This document shows positions 21,560-30,899 of a stretch of 64,000 bases of DNA, piece by piece. Below the pieces are notes generated by a model. The model saw only the letters and a list, made by a program, of their open reading frames with translations. It did no database searches and was not told the DNA's origin. This DNA comes from Sthenelais limicola (taxonomy: Eukaryota > Annelida > Polychaeta > Phyllodocida > Sigalionidae): positions 60,602,773-60,666,772 of the forward strand of contig OW804095.1 in NCBI GenBank assembly GCA_942159475.1, given 5' to 3'. The stretch's first letter is position 1. Each line of letters begins with the position of its first letter. Both the position numbers and the translations under genes were made by a program.

Positions 21560-22096
21560 ATGGCGGAAGCGGATTTGATGGTGCCTAATGGAGTAGACCA
21601 TACTCAAGAACCAGCACTAAATGGTGTCGCGGGAACTGGAGAGCTTTCCTCGATAGCCATTGATAGTGAACGAGATATGGGTTTACCACCTGGCGGACTG
21701 TTCGGACCATTACCTCCAATGGACATGTACGGAAGGGGACCACCCCTAACCCCTAACGGAAGAGGTACGCCATATCCAGACAGGGGAGGACGCTTGTCAC
21801 ATTCTCATGACGCTAGACCTATGTTTGGTAGTGCCTACCCTCCCCCAACTGACAGATTTGGAGGGAGAGCCTTTGCTAGGTGGAGAAATACCCCGGAGGT
21901 GATGTCCGAGGACGACCTCCGGCACTCCCTAGCAGGGGCAAGGAGGGACTGTGAACATGAGTGGGCACGGAGAGAGGATATGAGCAATCAGATCCAACAA
22001 CTATCCGCTTTGAATGATGACCTGAGAGAACGTATGAGAGTAATGGAAGCCGATACGCTGGCGGACCGACAAGCTTACGAATTACAAATCCATTAG
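21560..22096 (+). CDS. Gag-like N-terminal ORF of the LTR element (truncated)
   Basis: A 178-residue ORF starting at an ATG 200 bp after the primer-binding site, where gag begins in LTR retrotransposons. The N-terminal 110 residues are Pro/Gly-rich and unstructured (LPPGGLFGPLPPMDMYGRGP). They are followed by a charged helical, probably coiled-coil segment (EHEWARREDMSNQIQQLSAL) ending at TAG. No capsid zinc knuckle, protease or reverse transcriptase follows, so the element is cut off and replaced by LINE sequence. The gag call rests on position and composition, not on a recognised fold. Confidence 0.55.
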   Translation: MAEADLMVPNGVDHTQEPALNGVAGTGELSSIAIDSERDMGLPPGGLFGPLPPMDMYGRGPPLTPNGRGTPYPDRGGRLSHSHDARPMFGSAYPPPTDRFGGRAFARWRNTPEVMSEDDLRHSLAGARRDCEHEWARREDMSNQIQQLSALNDDLRERMRVMEADTLADRQAYELQIH

Positions 22097-22439
22097 GAGA
22101 CCCCTAATGTAAAATATTCCTTCAAACCCAGGCAAATCGAAAATGGCGTTAATCACTTAATTTTTACCTAGAATGATGTGAAATGATCTAGATTGACTTA
22201 AGAAAAATGACCAAACTGACTTTTGGACTTCTATTTACCAATAAACCAGCTTCATACCAAATGGACTTATCTTCATTCAACGGAGTCTCACTGGCTATAT
22301 AATACATTGTATGTTAGTAGGTGATGAACACGCGGAATAATGTGCATCAGAATCAGTTTAATCAGTGTGAAATATCTATAATTCCTATATATGGAGATAA
22401 TAGAGAGAGCGCCAGAGGCGACGGACGTACCGATCACTG
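22097..22439. other. No gene seen; boundary between LTR element and LINE X
   Basis: About 340 bp with no coding signal. The 5' limit of LINE X must lie here or just right of it. Confidence 0.4.
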
Positions 22440-22679
22440 ACTCTGATGCTATCTGCCTATATTCTTGTTTTATACAAGGATATGCAATATAAACTATAAA
22501 TATAAACTTTGTTTTTCAAGTGCTGAGCAAGCATACCACTATGCCCGAGCAAACATGCTTGGGACGAGTGAAGAAGCTACGAGAATCTATATGGAAAATG
22601 ATCCAAGAAAGATAAAATCAATTGCAACATGGATTCCATCTACTGATAAATGGAACAAGATGAAATACAAGGTGATGCG
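22440..22679 (+). pseudogene. NADAR domain of LINE X, N-terminal half
   Basis: The frame reads LFYTRICNINYKYKLCFSSAEQAYHYARANMLG, the NADAR pattern N-F-Y-x-C-x-I ... F-x-S-x-E-x-A-Y-x-Y-x-K-A. It continues TRIYMENDPRKIKSIATWI and ends WNKMKYKVMR exactly where LINE A begins. NADAR (YbiA/DUF1768) proteins act on ADP-ribose or riboflavin-pathway N-glycosidic bonds; the conserved E of S-A-E-Q is part of the active site. The second half lies 5.65 kb away at 28329. Before 22440 the frame is not clearly coding, so the start is unknown. Confidence 0.75.
22675..22679. repeat. Target-site duplication ATGCG, left of LINE A
   Basis: The same ATGCG occurs at 28329-28333 directly after the (TA)n tail. Joining the flanks at one copy restores the NADAR frame as ...KVMR-AVIEEKF. 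Confidence 0.85.
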
Positions 22680-23027
22680 ATAAGCCTGACATAGCGCGTA
22701 AAATCAGCGACACGAGGAGTCCCGCGCACGCTAAGGCTATGGGCTCAAAACTGGATGCGGCCATGTCTCCGCAGCAAATGGAGAAATGGGGTCAGGAGGA
22801 AGAGAAAATCTTGAGTGAAATAGTGGCTCTAAAATTCACAAATAATAAGGAACTGAAAGCAATGATAACAGCACCTGAAAATGTAAAGTTTTTCGAAATT
22901 ACAAGCTCCAAGAAATGGGGAGTTGGGAGGTGGGTGCGGGGCGTACAAATCGCGCTCTTTTATCGGTGAGAACAGATTCGGTATCATTCTAAACGAGCTG
23001 AGGGCTAAATTATTGCAGAACACTTAG
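22680..23027 (+). pseudogene. NADAR domain end of ORF1, copy A
   Basis: Open from the first base of the insertion, it reads KPDIARKISDTRSPAHAKAM, then MEKWGQEEEKILSEIVALKF, FFEITSSKKWGVGR and, after a frameshift near 22950, GENRFGIILNELRAKL to TAG 23025-23027. Each block aligns with copy B ORF1 (NPVAAKRIGGKL, REWEARECRILKEIVLEKF, FYEITSNRKWGVGR, GENAFGNILSDIRREL). The K-F, E-x-T-S and W-G-V-G-R ... G-E-N-x-F-G-x-I-L motifs are the C-terminal signatures of NADAR. The preceding domains were lost by truncation. Confidence 0.8.
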
Positions 23028-23066
23028 AATCAGACTGGATTGTTCCGAGGGAAGATTGAATAGTAC

Positions 23067-23813
23067 ATGGTATTACACAAGCAAGGTATGGATCAGGAAA
23101 GAAAAGATTTGTTAGTGCTGTGTGACTCTCGTGGTGCGGGGTTGAAGCCATTGCTAAGGAATATGGCGCCAAACATAAACAGTGAGCTCTATGTCCAACC
23201 AGGAGCGGGGACGGTCTCGTTGGCTCTAGGAGCGAGGAATATTATCATGCTCACTAGGCCGAAATGTATAATGTTGCTTGCCGGTATATGTAACATAACT
23301 CGGAAGGACAGAGAGTCTAAGGAAGTGAAATTAAGATTCAGTAGTGAAACAGAAATTGACATGGCAAATACAGATGACATGATAACAGCGGTAAACACCA
23401 TTACTCAAGCCCTACCGCCCACACTCGTTCCAATGCCACAAATAATCTTCGCAACAACATTTGGTTTGGACTTGGTTCGTTATAATACTCACTCCGCAAC
23501 CCATAATTGGCGACTAAAGCTATTACTCACGCCATATAAAATAATGGCGATAGAAGAGGATCAATTAATGTTAAACAGGCAGGTCCTTGCTTTCAACAAC
23601 AGTGTGAAAAGGTACAATCTACACCGTCATGTACCCACGCCATACCTCTGCTCAATCATACACCCTCATAGGTCATCCAGAAAACACAAGACGACCAAAA
23701 GAATGGTTTTCCAGAACCACTACAATCTCCTGGCTGAGGATGGTTGCCATCTTACTCCAGAATTAAAGACCAAGGTAGTGGAGAGAATAATAAAGGCATA
23801 CGGCAAAATATGA
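23067..23813 (+). CDS. SGNH/GDSL-like hydrolase cistron, copy A
   Basis: A 248-residue intact ORF starting 39 bp after the ORF1 stop. Block I is LLVLCDSRGAGLKP with the nucleophile S21, the middle block is LLAGICNIT with the oxyanion-hole N, and block V is EDGCHLTPELK with D225 and H228. All SGNH catalytic residues are therefore present. Esterase domains of this kind are known inside ORF1 of some CR1-like LINEs; here it is a separate cistron. Such domains are thought to act on lipids or acylated substrates during retrotransposition, but the substrate is unknown. A second ATG at 23088 is possible. The frame has no stop, although ORF2 of the same copy is broken. Confidence 0.85.
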   Translation: MVLHKQGMDQERKDLLVLCDSRGAGLKPLLRNMAPNINSELYVQPGAGTVSLALGARNIIMLTRPKCIMLLAGICNITRKDRESKEVKLRFSSETEIDMANTDDMITAVNTITQALPPTLVPMPQIIFATTFGLDLVRYNTHSATHNWRLKLLLTPYKIMAIEEDQLMLNRQVLAFNNSVKRYNLHRHVPTPYLCSIIHPHRSSRKHKTTKRMVFQNHYNLLAEDGCHLTPELKTKVVERIIKAYGKI

Positions 23814-24607
23814 GAATAGGAAAGAGCTGTTTTGGGAGAGGTTTGTAGGGACTGGTGGACTCAGAGTAGTAACAGGTGCTCGCTCGAACCCGATCTCGAA
23901 ATGGGCTCACCAGGTCTCAAACAGACCCCCTCTTACTAAAAGGAACTCTGACAGTCTGGACGTCACGAGGTAAATTAACATTCAGTATAATATGGTCGAC
24001 AGGACAATAACGAAATAAATTTGGATAGTCAAAGTATGCAGTTGCTATAACAGACAATAGTGAAATATAGAAGGAACATTGAGGTCGTTTGTGAAAGGGT
24101 AATAAATAAAGGGAAATAAAATGAAAAATTTTCGAAAAAATCTAAAGTTGAAGGTGTGTAGATATAGGTGCATGTTCGGGGGCGTACCCACCGTGAAATA
24201 GTAGTGCTCGCTCGAACCTACAAATTGATACGGGGGGCATGGCAGAACATGCTCATATATTATACTATAATTCTCGAAACACTTAAGTAGAATAGAGGAA
24301 AATATAGCTAAGAGTGAAACCAATCCAGGTGAATAATGAATAAGGTTTATGAATGTATAATTATTTAGCAATAGATGTATAAAAATGATTCCGTAGGAAC
24401 TACCCTGAGAGGTAGCCCAGTAAAGGATACTGGACATGGGAAAGAAATTGAAACTGTTATTGTTAGGAACCGTTCGTTCCAAATTGTTGTATTATAGGGA
24501 CATCCCAAGCTGTTTAGGGAATGAACCCAGTAGCCATTGTTTTGTAATGCACCTCAAGAATGATGAATCCTTCTCCTATAGGGAGGGAAAAATAGAAGTC
24601 AGAGATA
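23814..24607. other. Spacer between SGNH and ORF2, copy A
   Basis: 794 bp without sense-strand coding content. The phrase GTGCTCGCTCGAACC occurs twice (about 23876 and 24207). Copy B has a spacer of almost the same length (763 bp) at the same place with AGCCCGATATCGGAATGGG against CCCGATCTCGAAATGGGC here. It may contain the signal for downstream translation of ORF2 or an internal promoter. Confidence 0.5.
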
Positions 24608-27538
24608 ATGGCTAAGAATAATGTAAGTATTGACATAGAGGCATTTAATAAGCTAAAGGGCCTCAAAATCACATCCTGGAATATAAGAAGCATCTTGCCG
24701 AAAATAGACCAGGTCAAACAGTTTATGATTGATGGCAAGCCACAGATACTTGCATTGCAGGAATCTTGGCTTTCCAAAAATGTTGTTAATGATAAAATTC
24801 AAGTTAATGGGTATAATTTAATACGTTCGGATAGGAAAGTAAAAGGAGAGGAGGAGGACTGATCTCCTATATCCACAAATCGCTAGAAGTGGATGAATCT
24901 TATAGGAATCTTGAGGTTGCAAATGAACATGTTGAAATTCAAGTGTTTGGAATCTCTAGGAAGTTTGTTAAAGAAAAAATATGCCTTAACGTCTATAGAC
25001 CACCTCAGGGGGGGCTGACTCAAGCCATTGAACAACTTGATAATATTTTAAGCAAGTTGGATACTTCAAAAGATATATTCATTTTCGGGGACATGAATTA
25101 TGACGACTGCCACATAACAAATGGCACCACTACGGGGTCTGACAAATATTGGAGTCTCTTAGGTAAATATAATCTACTTCAAATGATAAAGACTAGCACC
25201 AGAGTTAGTAAGTCTTCAGCTAACACAATTGATCATATATACACGAATGGGAAATGGTTAAATGTGAGGGGTACAATAGAATTGAATGTCAGTGATCATC
25301 TGCCAATCTTTGTACAAATAAAAAAGGAAAGAAATGTTTATAAAACCGAAACATTCGAAGCCAGGAATACAAAAAATTTAGATACAAGAATCCTAAAAGA
25401 CATATTGACAGACCTTAACTGGGAAGAATTATATAGAACAACAAATGTTAACATAGTATGGAAAATGATTATCACTAATATTGAAGAGTATGTAGGGAGA
25501 ATGTGCCCCATAAAAAAGTTCAAAAGGGTCAGAGTCACCCCTGAGTGGTATGACAAAAACATTATAGAAGCATCGAAGAAAAGAGATAAGGCGTTTAAAG
25601 CAGCTAAAAAGTCAAATTCAGAAGAGGATTGGGTGAAAGCTAGAAGTCTTAAGAGGCCAGGTAAATTATATTGTAAAGAAAGCTAAGGATTTGTATCTCA
25701 GAGAGCAGATAAGAGAGAAGAAGGCAGAACCTCATAAGTTTTGGGAATTATTAAAGCCTTTAATCTCAGATAAAGGAAACAAGGGTAGCAAAGAGGAAAT
25801 TACCATAACTTCTAATGATGGAGTCAGATTAAAAGGTAAAGAGGCGGCGGAGGCAATAAACGATTTTTTCGTGGGCATTGGCCCAGAATTGGCGCGGAAA
25901 ATTAAGAAGGATAGTAGAATAGATAAGGATAGGGACCAAATTCTAAAAGAAAATGGTCAAACCCTAAATCCTGATTTGAACTTCAAATTTAGAAAAATTA
26001 GTGAACTAGATATCGAATTGGCGCTTAACAAAATTGGAAACTATAAGGCCTCAGGAATAAAGCTTTTACCCACAAAAATTCTCAAGCACTGTCTATTTGC
26101 ATTGAAAAAGCAGCTGGCTTATCTTTTTAACCTAACAATAGAACAAGTTGATATACCGATAGATTTTAAGCAAGCAAATGTAACGCCGTTATATAAAGAC
26201 AGGGAGAAATGTATACCAGGCAATTATAGGCCAATATCTTGTATTAAGTTATCTGCTAAATTACTTGAAGTTTGTGTACAAAAACAACTATCTCAATTCT
26301 TAGAGGGAAATGGGTTACTGTGTGACCAGCAGTTTGGCTTCAGGGGGGGAAGGTCAATTAATAATGCATTAGATAGATTGTTAGGGGGAGTATATGGAAA
26401 CTTGAATGAAAAGAAAGCTACTGATTTAATATTTCTGGATTTTAAAAAAGCTTTCGACACTGTAGATCATAATATTTTATTATCAAAATTGGGGAATTAT
26501 GGGGTGAAAGACAAAGAATTACAATGGTTTAGAAATTATTTAAGTGAAAGAACACAACGAGTATTAGTGAATGGAGAACTCTCCTCCCTGAAGCCAATAA
26601 CATGTGGGGTACCGCAGGGAACCAGTCTCGGACCGGTAATGTTTATTATTTATATAAATGATTTGGTGAAAGTAGTAGAGAACTGTAGTGTCCAATTGTT
26701 TGTGGACGACACAGTATTATATAAAGAAAGGAAATTGGGAGAGAAAGAGAATGACGAACTGCAAAATGATCTAGACAATATTGTATACTGGTGTAAGGTA
26801 AACAAAATCTCCCTAAATATAAATAAATGTAAAGCTTTGACTATTAGATCTAAAAACGATCAGAAGAATATTGTAAATTATAAAATAGATGGACAGTTGT
26901 TAGAAAATGTCACAGAATACAAATATTTAGGGATGGAGATTGATTATCGACTAAACTTTAATGTTTTCCTCAGAAAGAAACTATTCGGAGTGAGGACAAA
27001 AATACACTCAATGTCTAAGTTGTTTAATATTTGCGACAAGAGTACGTTATTACTTCTATATAAGATGATGGTTCTACCGTTAATGGACTACGGTGATCTT
27101 TTCTATGGGTCCGCGGCACGCATCCACCTTCAAAAACTGCAATCCTTACAGAATACAGCTATGAAAATAATTCTGAAACTTCCCAAACTTACAAGCACAA
27201 GGGAAATACATCAAACGTTGGAGATGCCAACTTTAGAGACCAGAAGAAATAGCCATCTTCTGGATCTCGCTTTTATGAGGAGTAGAATAGAAACAAACGT
27301 TGATAACAGGAGTATTAATTTAAGGGGATTATCTACAGGAAGGAAACTGATTGTGCTGCACCCAAAGAACGAAATATTTAAGAGGTCCTACTTATTTAAA
27401 ATGACGGAACTCTGGAATAAATTACCGAGTGAAGTTCAGTTAACTAAGACAAGGATGCAACTAAAGCATTACCTTAGGACAAAATACCTGTTAGACCATG
27501 ACATTTATCTGTCTGACCAAGAAGGAAAGGAGAATTGA
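24608..27538 (+). pseudogene. ORF2 of LINE A: APE endonuclease and reverse transcriptase (two frameshifts)
   Basis: The N-terminal part is an APE-type endonuclease: KITSWNIRSIL, LQESWL, IFGDMNYDD and NVSDHLPIF carry its metal-binding and catalytic N, E, D and SDH residues. The reverse transcriptase follows from about 26100, with the finger motif NYRPISCIKL, motif A FLDFKKAFDTVDHNILL, GVPQGTSLGPVMFIIYINDL and catalytic LFVDDTVL. The C-terminal part ends ELWNKLPSEVQ. The sequence belongs to the CR1/L2/Jockey assemblage. The frame is broken by single-base shifts near 24855 (in a GGAGGAGGA run) and near 25660-25690. From 25691 on, 615 residues are open. Full length would be about 975 residues. 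Confidence 0.9.
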
Positions 27539-28328
27539 ATTTCATAACATTTGATCTTACATAGTAAATAGAATTAATATAGAGAGAATATTCTAATGTC
27601 TGTGAGTCATTAATGTATGTCTGTGATAATATAATTATTATCACAGACATACCAGTTATTACCGAACATAGAAAGTGTTAAGACTGTATAAAAATTATAA
27701 AACTACTAGATTATGAAGTAGTATTACCAGGCTTGGCATTAACCTGCCTGTATATGAAGCGCATAAGTCCTTACAGTAAAAGACCGATACAACGGTAGCA
27801 ATAACAACAAAACTGCAGAATATATCATTTTATTGATCATTGCATGTTTATGTATACTGAATGTGTTAGAATTAAGAACTTGGGATTGGGGTTGGCTCAA
27901 TTGAAGGAGAAATAATATAAATGAGATAAGATACGAATATCGACACAACAAAAACTTCAATGAAAACGAACAATGAACTTTGTCGATAAAATTTTAAAAA
28001 AATTTTAATATTTGATAAGAACACAGGACAGTGAGGAACAGTGAATCCTATAAGAAGAAAGTAAAGACTCCAACTCGAGCCGGGGTGGGGGGGAAAGGGT
28101 ATTATTAACTTCACATTTCCCATTTACATTTTGTATATTGTATTGTAATAATGATCCGGATATGTACCATTTGCAATTTAATGACGTTCATAAAGGTAAA
28201 ATAATCTAATGAACTAGCTGGCCACACCAGGAAGATCTGAAATATCAGAGGCTGCAAGCCAGGTTCTGAGCGATGTAAATGTAAATGTATATTGATGAAA
28301 TCAGAATAAAAATACAATATATATATAT
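27539..28328 (+). other. 3' UTR and (TA)n tail of LINE A
   Basis: It contains a perfect 15-bp inverted repeat (27616-27651) and ends with AATAAAAATACA followed by (AT)9. The GAATAAAAAT plus TA-tail end is shared with copies B and D. Confidence 0.75.
27616..27651. repeat. Hairpin in 3' UTR of LINE A
   Basis: TATGTCTGTGATAAT and its exact complement ATTATCACAGACATA are separated by six bases. A 3' stem-loop can be a recognition site for the LINE reverse transcriptase, but it is not obvious in copies B or D. Confidence 0.7.
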
Positions 28329-28773
28329 ATGCGTGCAGTCATTGAGGAAAAATTTGCCCAAAATAAAACCCTACACGATTATCTAATGGAAACACACCCA
28401 AAATCATTGCACGAAGCTACTCAAGATAAATATTGGGCCATAGGCTGTAGCCTTACTTCAACAAAACTGGGTAATGAGGATCATGTAGGTGATAATATGC
28501 TAGGACAGATCCTGGAAGAATATCGCAATAGTTTTATTCAAATGACATCAGCAGAAGAAAGGTTGAATAAACAATTCACTGGGCATAACAATCAAGCTCC
28601 AAACCCGGAGAAAAGTAGATCACCAACCAGAAAGGATAAGAAGGCCGAAAATAAGTCCCCAATTTGCAAGCAATACCTGAGTATAGAGGGCAAGAAATCA
28701 ATAGAAATGGATTGAATGAAGCAGCTGGCGGTAATAAAATAGCGGGAAAACGTCCAAGACTCAAAATGGGCTA
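28329..28773 (+). pseudogene. NADAR domain of LINE X, C-terminal half, with basic tail
   Basis: It continues the frame broken at 22679: AVIEEKFAQNKTLHDYLMET, then LHEATQDKYWAIGCSL and GDNMLGQILEEYRNSF. K-F-x-x-N-x-x-L-x-x-x-L, E-A-T-x-D-x-x-W-x-I-G and G-x-N-x-L-G-x-I-L are textbook NADAR C-terminal motifs, closer to cellular YbiA proteins than those of copies A and B. A Lys/Ser-rich tail follows. One frameshift near 28670 separates it from an ending AGKRPRLKMG before TAA at 28772-28774, which looks like a nuclear localisation signal. Confidence 0.75.
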
Positions 28774-28776
28774 ACG

Positions 28777-28781
28777 ATCGC
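28777..28781. repeat. Target-site duplication ATCGC, left of LINE B
   Basis: The same five bases occur at 35708-35712 directly after the TA-rich tail of copy B. Confidence 0.75.
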
Positions 28782-28952
28782 TCGCTGGAGATTTGAGGAT
28801 GTTTAGAGAAGGAAAGTCTATCTAGATCAGCTTTGAAATCGAACACAGCTTCATAAATGATCATAGACCTACTACACAAATTTTTTCTGCAAATCTTCGC
28901 AATATTTGCTGAGATATTCTCGAAAGAATTTTGGACATTCTACCGACCCAAG

Positions 28953-30848
28953 ATGGACTATCCAAACCGGGACCTGCGTGACGACCTGCGTAACGTCCCA
29001 TTGCTACAGTTTGTAGAGGGCCCTGGAAAATCTCCGGGGAAAATTGGACAGAATAGCCTCCTGATTTTCGAAGATTTCAGCAATTTGGAAGAGGAAGACA
29101 GAATAGACTCTCCGGAGCCTGATAAGGTAATTCCAAATCTCACTGAAAATGACTTACAACAGAATGGACAGAGTGATGACACCTCGGAGTTGGGGGCCAA
29201 TGGCGGATCGCGCCAACCCACTCCAAAAAATAACTCGTATCTATCAGTAGATAAAACTGACTCTCAGTCGCAAACAGGCATTGACTATGAAAAATATCTG
29301 ACAGAGAAAATAACAAATGAAGTACTTGATAGGATTGGGAATATTGGTGACGATAAATCAGTATGGAAAGAGAATCGAGCGCTAAAAAAAGAGCTAGGAG
29401 ACATATCGTTTAAGTACAATACGATCTCTAGAAAACTAAACAACAATCTAGACTGGATTCAAATAAATTATACAAATCTGAACAGTAGACTGAAAGACAT
29501 TGAAACATCACCAGTCAAAAATGATATTATTGGTTTTTCTGGGAAATTTGATGGAATCTCGACTGAAGATCACCCTGTCACTAGGGCGGGTGATACATTT
29601 GTTGACAAGGCCGCATTACAAGCTATCTCGAAACTTGACGAGGACATTAACAATTCGGTTCTTGATCTCAGACAAACAATCGCTGAAAATCTTGAGAAAA
29701 TAAATGCTGTAGGGGAGGAAATCAAGGGCTTTGATAACAGGATTAATGGTTTGGCGACAGATTTATTGAACCAACCTAAAGTCCCATCGGTTGCTAAGGA
29801 CGCCATTGCTGCTAAGCTTGATGACTCGGCCCATTTGTTGATTGAAGGTGTCCCCGAGAGGTGGCAGCACCGCTCCCCTCAGCCTTGCTTTCTTCCTGAT
29901 AGCGACGAAGCCGTAGATCTTAAACAGTTCCCTGAAAATACCAATCATATAATTAGAAATCTGCTGGGATCTAAAGTCACCATAAAAAATGAAGACAAAA
30001 TAGTTGCATATAGGGTAGGAATTCCGAAAATGAAGGTTACAAGAGCCATATATGTGGAGGTTGATTCAATGGAGAAGAAGAAAATGATTATAAACAAAGC
30101 TAGAGAATTGAGGAAACACGCGGGGTACAATCTATGGTTCAACAGGTTCAAACCTGACCCGAAAAATCCAAACTATCAAATGGTAGTAAACTGTTACAGG
30201 TTATTACGCCTCAAGAATGTCGACGCAAAATTAGTTCTCGGTCATATACAAACCAGTACTAGTTCTTTCTCCTCTATCGACTTGTACTATCTGTCGGCGG
30301 GTTGTCGACCGTCTGATGTGGCACACATACCGACTGATAACGGGGGCATCGGTTTTCAAGGCATTCATAGCTGTTTTTCAAATTTCCACCCTTCTCCTGT
30401 CAAGTACGATGATAACGAATATCCAACGGTAGAACACGCTTATCAAAGCACTAAGGCAAAATTCCTAGGCCTCCCCCACCTTGCTCGCCAAATCTTTGAG
30501 GCGCCAAACCCGGTGGCTGCAAAGAGAATCGGCGGAAAACTGTGCCGACATGTTACCTCGCAACAGATGCGAGAGTGGGAAGCGAGAGAATGTAGGATTT
30601 TGAAGGAAATTGTGCTTGAAAAATTCAAACAGTCAGAAATATTAAAAGAGAGATTAATGGATCCCGAGATCAAGGGATTTTACGAGATAACCTCCAACAG
30701 GAAATGGGGTGTTGGCAGAAATGCCCGAGGTGTTATAGTCGCAAATGGCGGACGAGTACCGCTAAAGGTCCGAAGCTTTAAAGGTGAGAACGCCTTCGGC
30801 AATATTCTGAGTGACATTCGTAGAGAGCTTTCCACAGAAGATACCTAA
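28953..30848 (+). CDS. LINE B ORF1: coiled coil, RRM-like domain and C-terminal NADAR domain
   Basis: I chose the ATG at 28953 (context AAGATGG); an in-frame ATG at 28857 would only add a hydrophobic stretch. The 631 residues fall into four parts. Residues 1-115 are acidic and unstructured. Residues 116-285 are mostly helical with coiled-coil character. Residues about 293-436 start HLLIEGVPERW and contain KIVAYRVGIPKMKVTRAIYV, the pattern of the RRM-like domain of L1-type ORF1 proteins that bind RNA. Residues about 462-630 are a NADAR domain: CFSNFHPSPVKYDDNEYPTV followed by EHAYQSTKAKFLG, EITSNRKWGVGR and GENAFGNILSDIRREL. NADAR enzymes cleave N-glycosidic bonds of ADP-ribose-type or riboflavin-pathway substrates. 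The frame is intact, and E, K-A, W-G and G-E-N residues are kept, which suggests selection for function in the element. Confidence 0.88.
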   Translation: MDYPNRDLRDDLRNVPLLQFVEGPGKSPGKIGQNSLLIFEDFSNLEEEDRIDSPEPDKVIPNLTENDLQQNGQSDDTSELGANGGSRQPTPKNNSYLSVDKTDSQSQTGIDYEKYLTEKITNEVLDRIGNIGDDKSVWKENRALKKELGDISFKYNTISRKLNNNLDWIQINYTNLNSRLKDIETSPVKNDIIGFSGKFDGISTEDHPVTRAGDTFVDKAALQAISKLDEDINNSVLDLRQTIAENLEKINAVGEEIKGFDNRINGLATDLLNQPKVPSVAKDAIAAKLDDSAHLLIEGVPERWQHRSPQPCFLPDSDEAVDLKQFPENTNHIIRNLLGSKVTIKNEDKIVAYRVGIPKMKVTRAIYVEVDSMEKKKMIINKARELRKHAGYNLWFNRFKPDPKNPNYQMVVNCYRLLRLKNVDAKLVLGHIQTSTSSFSSIDLYYLSAGCRPSDVAHIPTDNGGIGFQGIHSCFSNFHPSPVKYDDNEYPTVEHAYQSTKAKFLGLPHLARQIFEAPNPVAAKRIGGKLCRHVTSQQMREWEARECRILKEIVLEKFKQSEILKERLMDPEIKGFYEITSNRKWGVGRNARGVIVANGGRVPLKVRSFKGENAFGNILSDIRRELSTEDT

Positions 30849-30899
30849 ATAACTAAACTGCCTCCATAAAGATACTACGAACACTTTTCATCTGCTGTT

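Larger units (their letters stand above)
22680..28328 (+). mobile_element. LINE copy A (CR1/L2/Jockey-like, 5'-truncated inside its NADAR domain)
   Basis: A 5649-bp insertion flanked by ATGCG. It contains the end of ORF1 (NADAR), an SGNH cistron, a 0.8-kb spacer, ORF2 with APE endonuclease and reverse transcriptase, and a 0.79-kb 3' UTR ending GAATAAAAATACA(AT)n. The tail is a TA microsatellite instead of poly-A. 5' truncation is usual for target-primed reverse transcription. Strikingly, the truncation point lies within its NADAR domain and the insertion site within another NADAR ORF. Confidence 0.9.

Noticed and set aside
24045..24482. Minus-strand ORF of 145 residues in the LINE A spacer
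   Set aside because: Phe/Ile/Tyr-rich from AT-rich DNA, and no equivalent in the copy B spacer.
22440..28773. NADAR of LINE X as an independent host gene
   Set aside because: Not fully excluded, but after removal of A and B it lies directly ahead of an SGNH cistron of the LINE family in the same direction, so an element origin is more economical.
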